Positions 33,479 through 38,211 of a stretch of 38,211 bases of DNA are shown here, in pieces. The position numbers and the translations under genes are program-made. Origin of the DNA: an uncultured Bacteroidota bacterium (GTDB lineage: Bacteria > Bacteroidota > Bacteroidia > Chitinophagales > Chitinophagaceae). Within the stretch, counting starts at the first letter, position 1. Every line of letters begins with the position of its first letter. Under the pieces are notes generated by a model. The model saw only the letters and a program-made list of their open reading frames with translations. It was not told the DNA's origin and did no database searches. Where the stretch lies: contig CAIRTW010000282.1 in NCBI GenBank assembly GCA_903881585.1, positions 1 through 38,211 of the forward strand, written 5' to 3'.

Positions 33479-35023
33479 ATGGGTATAATGAGTCCTGCGT
33501 TTAAAGGTTTTATCAAGTTGCGCCAGAGCGCGATCGATAACTTTATGCATAATCCTATAGATACCCAGCAGCAGGTATTTAACCACCTCATAGGCTCCGC
33601 CCAGTTCACCGAATACGGCAAGAAATACAATTTCGAAAACATAGACAGTATACCCGATTTTCAGAAGAATGTACCGATCAATGACTACGAAACACTGAAA
33701 CCTTACATCCAGCGCATATTTGAAGGCAGCCAGAATATACTGTGGCCCTCGCCCATCACCTGGTTCGCAAAATCAAGTGGCACTACGAGCGACAAGAGTA
33801 AGTTTATTCCGGTTAGCAAGGAGTCGATGGACGATACGCACTTCAGGGGTGGGCGCGATGTGATGGCGCTGTACCTGAGGCAAAATTCTGCTTCTATGGT
33901 TACCTCTGGGAAATGCCTGATACTTGGCGGCAGCCACCAGGTAAACCAGATGAATGCGTCCTCGTTCTTTGGCGATATATCTGCGGTGATGCTGCAGAAT
34001 ATGCCTCTAGCCGGCCAGCTGTTCCGGCTGCCAGAGCTGTCTATCGCTATCATGGCAGAATGGGAGGCCAAGATAGAGCGCATGGCACACAGCACTATTA
34101 AAGAGAATGTGACCTATATAGCCGGTGTGCCCACCTGGACCATTGTGCTGCTGAAGCGCATATTTGAGATCACCGGCACCAACAACCTGCTGGATATATG
34201 GCCAAACCTGGAGCTGTACATACACGGTGGCGTGAACTTCACACCCTACCGCCGCCAGTTCGAGCAGTTTATACCCTCGCCGGGTATGTATTATCGCGAG
34301 ACCTACAACGCATCAGAAGGTTTCTTTGCAGCAGAGGACCGGGAAGACGAGGAAGGTATGCTGCTGTTTCTGAACCACGGCATATTCTATGAGTTTATGC
34401 CCATGGATGAATATGGCAAGGAAAACCCGCGTACACTTACACTGAAGGAGGTGGAACTTTACAAGAACTACGCCATTGTTATCAGCACCAATGGCGGGCT
34501 GTGGCGTTACCTGGTGGGCGATACGATACAGTTCACATCCCTCGATCCATTCCGCATAAAGGTGACGGGCAGGCTCAAGCATTTTATCAACGCATTTGGC
34601 GAAGAGCTGATCGTGGATAATGCTGATAATGCGATTGCCGTTGCCTGTGCCGAAACAGGAGCTATCGTGGTTGACTATTCAGCGGCGCCCGTATATATGA
34701 CCGGCGAGACCACAGGCGCACACGAGTGGATCATAGAATTCGATTACCTTCCCATATCACTGGAGCGGTTCACTTTCCTGCTCGATAAATCCCTGCAGGC
34801 CATCAACTCAGATTATGAGGCCAAGCGCCATAAAGACATGGCGCTTCGTATGCCTATAGTACACCAGATGCCCAAAGACGGGTTTAAACGCTGGCTCAAG
34901 GACAAAGGCAAACTGGGCGGCCAGAACAAAGTGCCACGCCTGAATAATGAGCGGAAGTATATTGAAGAAATGCTGCCGTATCTTAAGTCTCCCTCTTTCG
35001 CTGACGCTACGGCGGGTAAATAA
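33479..35023 (+). CDS. GH3 family acyl-adenylate/amidosynthetase-like protein
   Basis: Protein of 514 residues, usual for bacterial GH3 proteins. Landmarks are the ATP-binding loop TWFAKSSGTTSDKSKFIPV, the central YIHGGVNFTPYRRQFEQF and YNASEGFFAAED, then GLWRYLVGDTIQFTSLDPFRIKVTGRLKHFINAFGEEL. Plant GH3 enzymes adenylate acyl hormones and conjugate them to amino acids; the bacterial substrate is unknown. The last residues (SFADATAGK) look like translated repeat sequence rather than part of the domain, which seems to end near MLPYLKS. Confidence 0.9.
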   Translation: MGIMSPAFKGFIKLRQSAIDNFMHNPIDTQQQVFNHLIGSAQFTEYGKKYNFENIDSIPDFQKNVPINDYETLKPYIQRIFEGSQNILWPSPITWFAKSSGTTSDKSKFIPVSKESMDDTHFRGGRDVMALYLRQNSASMVTSGKCLILGGSHQVNQMNASSFFGDISAVMLQNMPLAGQLFRLPELSIAIMAEWEAKIERMAHSTIKENVTYIAGVPTWTIVLLKRIFEITGTNNLLDIWPNLELYIHGGVNFTPYRRQFEQFIPSPGMYYRETYNASEGFFAAEDREDEEGMLLFLNHGIFYEFMPMDEYGKENPRTLTLKEVELYKNYAIVISTNGGLWRYLVGDTIQFTSLDPFRIKVTGRLKHFINAFGEELIVDNADNAIAVACAETGAIVVDYSAAPVYMTGETTGAHEWIIEFDYLPISLERFTFLLDKSLQAINSDYEAKRHKDMALRMPIVHQMPKDGFKRWLKDKGKLGGQNKVPRLNNERKYIEEMLPYLKSPSFADATAGK

Positions 35024-35064
35024 GTCATAAGTTGTAAGTCCGGGAGTTGGCACGGATGCAATTC

Positions 35065-36558
35065 CTAACGCTTTCCTTTTCCCTTTGTTTTTACATTGGC
35101 AGCGGGAGCAGGCATGGGGCGGGGTGCAGCCTTAGCTACTGGTGCACGTAGTTGCGGCGATGGATCACTTTTACCCTCCTCCACTTTTTTCAGCCAGTTG
35201 GAGATCATTTGCAGCAGCCGGCTATTGGCCATATACAGCAGCATCATGGGCAGTAATTTGAACAGGCCACGTTTCGTAGTGTTCATTACATCAAACAGTG
35301 GTAGCAAATAACCCAGGAACGGCAGCCCAACATATATCACGGCCACGCCAAACAATGCGTAGCGGGCCTCGCGGCTGAAGGCTTGTTTCTTCCTGTTGGT
35401 GAGGAAAATGAAAATATCAATAAAAAGCAACCCCAGGAAAAAGTACATGTACAAGCCATACACCACCTTGCCCTGCGGCCCGAATATCAGCTTGTCGTCC
35501 ATCTCCTTAAACCTGTTGAACAGGTAAGACAGATCGCCCAGGTTCTTGTTTATGTCGTTGCTGGCATTGAATGGCAATGGCACGAAGTGGCGCACAAACA
35601 GGTCGATACAGATAAAATAGAAGGCTGTAGGCACAGCCATCATAATGCCCCACTTAATGGCAATACTTTTAACGTCCTGCTTCTCCCTGAAGAAAACAAA
35701 CAAAGGCAGCAACGACACCATACCTACCAGGATCACCGTTTCCACGCGTATATAAGTGGCCACGCCAAACATCAGCACCGAAAAAGCAAAATCGTTGGTA
35801 CGCTTATTTTCCAGGTGGCGGAGCAGGAAGTAAAACCCTAAAAAGAAGAACACCATGTTGCTGTAATCATAGAGCATCACAAATGAATAGGCAAACAGAT
35901 CGGGGATGGTCATGAACAGGAACAGCAGCAGGCTGGCCAGGAACGGGTGTATGCGCCCCCGCAGCATACTGTACATAAATATCATAAAGGGTATGAACAA
36001 TACGCTCATCCACGTTTGTCCGAAAGGCGGTGTGGACAGCAGCTTGTAGATGATCTGCAGGCAGGTGATGTAGGGCGACTTGAAATAGTTATTGGTCGTA
36101 TGCAGATCTACGGTAAAGACAGAGCTCACCATGTTTTTTTCGCGCACCGCAAACTCTGCCAGCAGCTCAGGCCCGGCCAGCATATCGCGCGCAGTGGGCG
36201 GATAATAGTAGCAGCGCCACACGCTCAGCACCACCAGGCCCAGGCACACCAGCAGGAACGGCAACTCATAGATCCCCGGCAGTTCTATCTTGCCCAGAGT
36301 GGGCCGCTTAAAACCAATGAGCAGCGGAATGCTGCACAGCAGAGCCACAATAGCCACCCCCACAAACACTGATGTGAACGTAATAGGCACATGCGCCAAC
36401 TGTATGAAGCACGGCGCCAGCGACACCAGCGGCACACCCAGTATCACGCTCAGGCACACCATCTGTATCGGCTTCAGCTCCAGCTTGAAGAGTTGCAGTA
36501 TGCCCCTGCCACTGATAAAGTGGGCAAGGATCAGGAATATAAGCCCGGGAATATTCAT
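35065..36558 (-). CDS. polytopic membrane protein, glycosyltransferase-C-like
   Basis: Protein of 497 residues with about eleven to twelve membrane segments and a large loop after the first few helices containing YYPPTARDMLAGPELLAEFAVREK. The layout resembles GT-C type (dolichyl- or undecaprenyl-phosphate sugar) transferases, in which acidic residues in early loops bind the lipid-phosphate sugar, but I see no diagnostic motif beyond the loop RDML. The C-terminus is a Pro/Ala/Lys-rich cytoplasmic tail. It starts directly at the stop of the small upstream gene, so the two are translated as a unit. Envelope glycan assembly is a cautious inference, helped by the glycosyltransferase further upstream. 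Confidence 0.65.
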   Translation of the reverse strand: MNIPGLIFLILAHFISGRGILQLFKLELKPIQMVCLSVILGVPLVSLAPCFIQLAHVPITFTSVFVGVAIVALLCSIPLLIGFKRPTLGKIELPGIYELPFLLVCLGLVVLSVWRCYYYPPTARDMLAGPELLAEFAVREKNMVSSVFTVDLHTTNNYFKSPYITCLQIIYKLLSTPPFGQTWMSVLFIPFMIFMYSMLRGRIHPFLASLLLFLFMTIPDLFAYSFVMLYDYSNMVFFFLGFYFLLRHLENKRTNDFAFSVLMFGVATYIRVETVILVGMVSLLPLFVFFREKQDVKSIAIKWGIMMAVPTAFYFICIDLFVRHFVPLPFNASNDINKNLGDLSYLFNRFKEMDDKLIFGPQGKVVYGLYMYFFLGLLFIDIFIFLTNRKKQAFSREARYALFGVAVIYVGLPFLGYLLPLFDVMNTTKRGLFKLLPMMLLYMANSRLLQMISNWLKKVEEGKSDPSPQLRAPVAKAAPRPMPAPAANVKTKGKGKR

Positions 36559-37047
36559 CTAGTATTTTATAAAAGGTTTGTATAGGGTGATCAGGCTGTC
36601 CAGGTCCGATTTTGTTTTTACTCTTTTCAGCGAAATGCCCCGGCCCCTTGCTGCCACCACAGCCCAGTTGGCCCGTGCCACCTCGGGGCTGTTGGCCCAT
36701 ACCGAGTTTATGCCCGTGAAATAGTAAAACTCAGATGGCTCGCACATGCTCAGGTCGTTTATACCCTGCGCCTTCAGGTATTCGGTGGTGGGCAGCAGCA
36801 GGGTCACGCTGCCACCCGCCTTGGCCAGTTTGGCCTTCATATCCTGGTAGGCAAGGTAAGAGCCGCCAAACCGGTATGCCTTCCGGTAGCTGGTATCCAG
36901 GTTCTTGGCCTGGTCCAGCATACTGTTGTTCACATTCAGCACCTTTGCATTAGGCCCCCACAGCCAGTCATTATAAAACGGGATCATGAAAAACATGATC
37001 ACGATGAGGGTGGCGGTGAGCAATAAATTAAACTTAGTGAAAGTCAT
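36559..37047 (-). CDS. single-pass membrane protein, partner of the GT-C-like protein
   Basis: Protein of 162 residues from ATG 37047 (MTFTKFNLLLTATLIVIMFF). A longer frame to 37110 exists, but the perfect minus-strand -7 element at 37063-37070 lies inside that extension, so 37047 is preferred. One N-terminal membrane anchor is followed by a soluble domain with segments MCEPSEFYYFTG and SPEVARANWAVVAARG. Not recognised. The stop abuts the start of the GT-C-like gene, which points to a shared function. Confidence 0.7.
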   Translation of the reverse strand: MTFTKFNLLLTATLIVIMFFMIPFYNDWLWGPNAKVLNVNNSMLDQAKNLDTSYRKAYRFGGSYLAYQDMKAKLAKAGGSVTLLLPTTEYLKAQGINDLSMCEPSEFYYFTGINSVWANSPEVARANWAVVAARGRGISLKRVKTKSDLDSLITLYKPFIKY

Positions 37048-37062
37048 AACAGGGGTATTCCA

Positions 37063-37070
37063 CAAAAATA
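37063..37070 (-). promoter_or_regulatory. -7 promoter element (TATTTTTG, minus strand)
   Basis: Perfect TAnnTTTG ending 15 bases before ATG 37047; predicted leader about 10 nt. It decides the start codon of the small membrane protein. Confidence 0.55.
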
Positions 37071-37107
37071 ATAGAATAAATGAATTTCGGAACTTTATAA
37101 TTTTTGC

Positions 37108-37305
37108 CATCCGGAGCTACGAAGACGGATGAGCCACGTCGAAGGATGAACCCTGCCGAAGGCCAATAGTAAAAATTGTTGTCCGAACTAATTGCTACTA
37201 TGTCACTTCAGTGGCAGCCTGTCCCGCATTTTCTGCGGGATTAGCACCCTTGTACGCCAGAGCTTTGTTCATCAGGGTTTTTTTAAGGCCGCTAAGCGCG
37301 GAGCT
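37108..37305. other. gene-free region with a series of hairpins
   Basis: No gene is seen. Inverted repeats are CATCCG/CGGATG (37108-37131), TGTCACTTCAGTGGCA (37201-37216, one wobble), TCCCGCA-TTTTC-TGCGGGA (37222-37240, exact) and CCGC-TAA-GCG-CGG (near 37290-37303). None is followed by a clean T-run. The first resembles dispersed palindromic elements of Bacteroidota. Confidence 0.5.
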
Positions 37306-37375
37306 TGTGCGATCACAGATACTTTTTATCAATGTTGCCCACTTTTTGAAAAAATATCTTTTTTTCTACTTTCAA

Positions 37376-37454
37376 TTGATAATCAACGATCTACGCGAAA
37401 AATGTGGATAACTATTGCTCAATTGTTGCTCACTTCTTGCTCAAAAGTTGCTCA
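37376..37454. repeat. DnaA box plus four TTGCTCA iterons at 11-bp period
   Basis: A perfect DnaA box (TGTGGATAA, 37403-37411, the reverse complement of TTATCCACA) is followed by TTGCTCA at 37415, 37426, 37437 and 37448, exactly 11 bp apart. A TTGAT-A-ATCAA palindrome (37376-37386) lies upstream. The helical phasing suggests one protein bound several times on one face of the DNA. Flanking sequence is AT-rich. Confidence 0.7.
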
Positions 37455-37486
37455 CTATTCGTATGGTATTTTTGAAAATTTCACGA

Positions 37487-37554
37487 AAAGCCCGCAAAGG
37501 AAAAGGCAAAGCCCGCAAAGGAAATAGTGGAAAAGGTAAAATCCGGCACAAAGG
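37487..37554. repeat. 21-bp direct repeats AAAGCCCGCAAAGGAAA
   Basis: Seventeen identical bases at 37487-37503 and 37508-37524, 21 bp apart, with a third degenerate copy (GGTAAAATCCGGCACAAAGG) to about 37554. Two helical turns of period again suggest protein binding. AT-rich sequence follows to the next gene. Confidence 0.7.
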
Positions 37555-37631
37555 TACTTAGCAAAATAACACCGTCCAACACGTTTTATTTATAGGCTTT
37601 AATAGTTTACTTATAATGTTCCCCTTACAAC

Positions 37632-38211
37632 CTACTTGCCTTTTTTCTTCTTTTTATTTGCAGGCGCAGGATTGGTTATTCTTTTCTTTTCAATCGGCCC
37701 GCTGTCTGCCGGTTTGGCGGCATCATGGCCGAGGGCAGCGAGTATAGGCGCCATATCAAATATCTCGTCTTCGTTATTGTAAGGAAATTCGGTTTCCGGG
37801 CCATTGGTGTTGTACATGCTCAGAAGGGCGTTCCTCAGTTCAGGCTCTACGGTGGGTGGATTGGCTATGATATTGGTGTGCATTTCGTACCCGAACTGCG
37901 ATGGCACATTTGCTATCCAGCACACAACGGATGGTAGGCCCAGCGCGGCGGCTATGTGCTGGCCGCAACTATCTATAAACAGCCGTTTAGCGCTCATGGC
38001 GATGAGCACACACAGCTGGCGGAAATCCTCGAATACCGGGATAGTGTTTTGAAGAGTAAGCTGGTCTTGCCGGTGGAGATGGAAAATATTATAGTGGGCG
38101 GCAAGCGCATTCACTATCTTCTGCGCTGTATCCAGTGGCAGGTCGCGGGGCCACGAGTATTTATCGCCCTGTGTGGACATACCGCCATTAGTTTGCAGTG
38201 CCAGTATTGGC
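37632..38211 (-). CDS. glycosyltransferase family 9-like protein, cut by the window edge
   Basis: The visible part is about 193 residues and its 5' end lies outside the window: the frame stays open through PILALQTNGG upstream of the first visible ATG at 38180. The segment LFIDSCGQHIAAALGLPSVVCWIANVPSQFGYE matches the nucleotide-sugar-binding half of heptosyltransferase-like GT9 enzymes (the typical form has GPxHxAAALGxPxVxLFG). A lysine-rich tail (NKKKKKGK) ends the protein. It may act on LPS or another envelope glycan, in keeping with lptB and the GT-C-like gene nearby. Acceptor unknown. Confidence 0.75.
   Translation of the reverse strand, partial: PILALQTNGGMSTQGDKYSWPRDLPLDTAQKIVNALAAHYNIFHLHRQDQLTLQNTIPVFEDFRQLCVLIAMSAKRLFIDSCGQHIAAALGLPSVVCWIANVPSQFGYEMHTNIIANPPTVEPELRNALLSMYNTNGPETEFPYNNEDEIFDMAPILAALGHDAAKPADSGPIEKKRITNPAPANKKKKKGK

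Noticed and set aside
37222..37240. Intrinsic terminator at the TCCCGCA/TGCGGGA hairpin
   Set aside because: No T-run follows on either strand and neither neighbouring gene ends there.
37192..37527. Open frame of 111 residues on the plus strand in the hairpin/iteron region
   Set aside because: It runs through hairpins and direct repeats (its tail reads KSPQRKRQSPQRK because of the 21-bp repeat) and has no family resemblance.
37376..37600. Firm call of chromosomal oriC
   Set aside because: Only one perfect DnaA box, no dnaA or dnaN nearby, and no skew data; kept as a finding instead.

Overview
The window comes from a Bacteroidota chromosome, most like a Chitinophagaceae-type genome. The evidence is threefold. 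Upstream regions repeatedly carry the Bacteroidota -7 element TAnnTTTG and lack Shine-Dalgarno sequences. Families largely typical of this phylum are present (DUF5683, FISUMP, bacterial GH3, a single-chain CrtYcd-type lycopene cyclase). The acpP-fabF-rnc order also fits. I see no tRNA, rRNA, CRISPR array, prophage or intact insertion sequence.

Layout. 1-1.9 kb: two related secreted proteins on the minus strand. 2.0-4.8 kb: a large membrane protein with a von Willebrand A-like domain and a DUF5683 protein. 4.9-7.4 kb: a two-gene O-acetylation unit (MBOAT acyltransferase plus SGNH/AlgX-like partner) whose promoter contains a heptamer tandem repeat. 7.4-8.5 kb: a small protein and a zeta-toxin-like kinase broken by a single frameshift. 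8.5-11.8 kb: an aminotransferase, two tandem secreted YD-repeat-like paralogues and a small zinc-ribbon membrane protein. 12.0-14.3 kb: acpP-fabF-rnc. 14.3-16.0 kb: a structured, repeat-rich stretch with an EGF-like lipoprotein, an Abi-family remnant and a candidate small RNA. 16-21.7 kb, minus strand: the E2 subunit of 2-oxoglutarate dehydrogenase, crcB with a mini membrane protein, a TolB-like propeller, a transglutaminase-like protein and a GNAT acetyltransferase. 21.8-26.5 kb, plus strand: a flavin monooxygenase, a Tat-exported glycosylasparaginase, cutC, a ChaN-like protein and a FISUMP protein.

The most coherent system lies at 26.5-32.1 kb on the minus strand. It is a tightly packed operon, folE - carH-like regulator - crtI - crtB - SRPBCC protein - crtZ - lycopene cyclase, predicted to convert geranylgeranyl-PP to zeaxanthin (crtE is absent from the window). 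The regulator retains both signatures of adenosylcobalamin photoreceptors, W-x9-EH and ExHxxG. The region upstream of folE holds a TGTTTAC-N16-GTAAACA inverted repeat overlapping two promoter-like elements. This suggests light- and B12-controlled carotenoid and pterin synthesis.

The right end (32.5-38.2 kb) has lptB, a GH3-family enzyme, a polytopic glycosyltransferase-like membrane protein with a small partner, and a glycosyltransferase-9-like protein cut by the window edge. Between the last two is a 0.58 kb gene-free region with hairpins, a perfect DnaA box, four TTGCTCA repeats at an exact 11-bp period, and 21-bp direct repeats. Its function is unknown.
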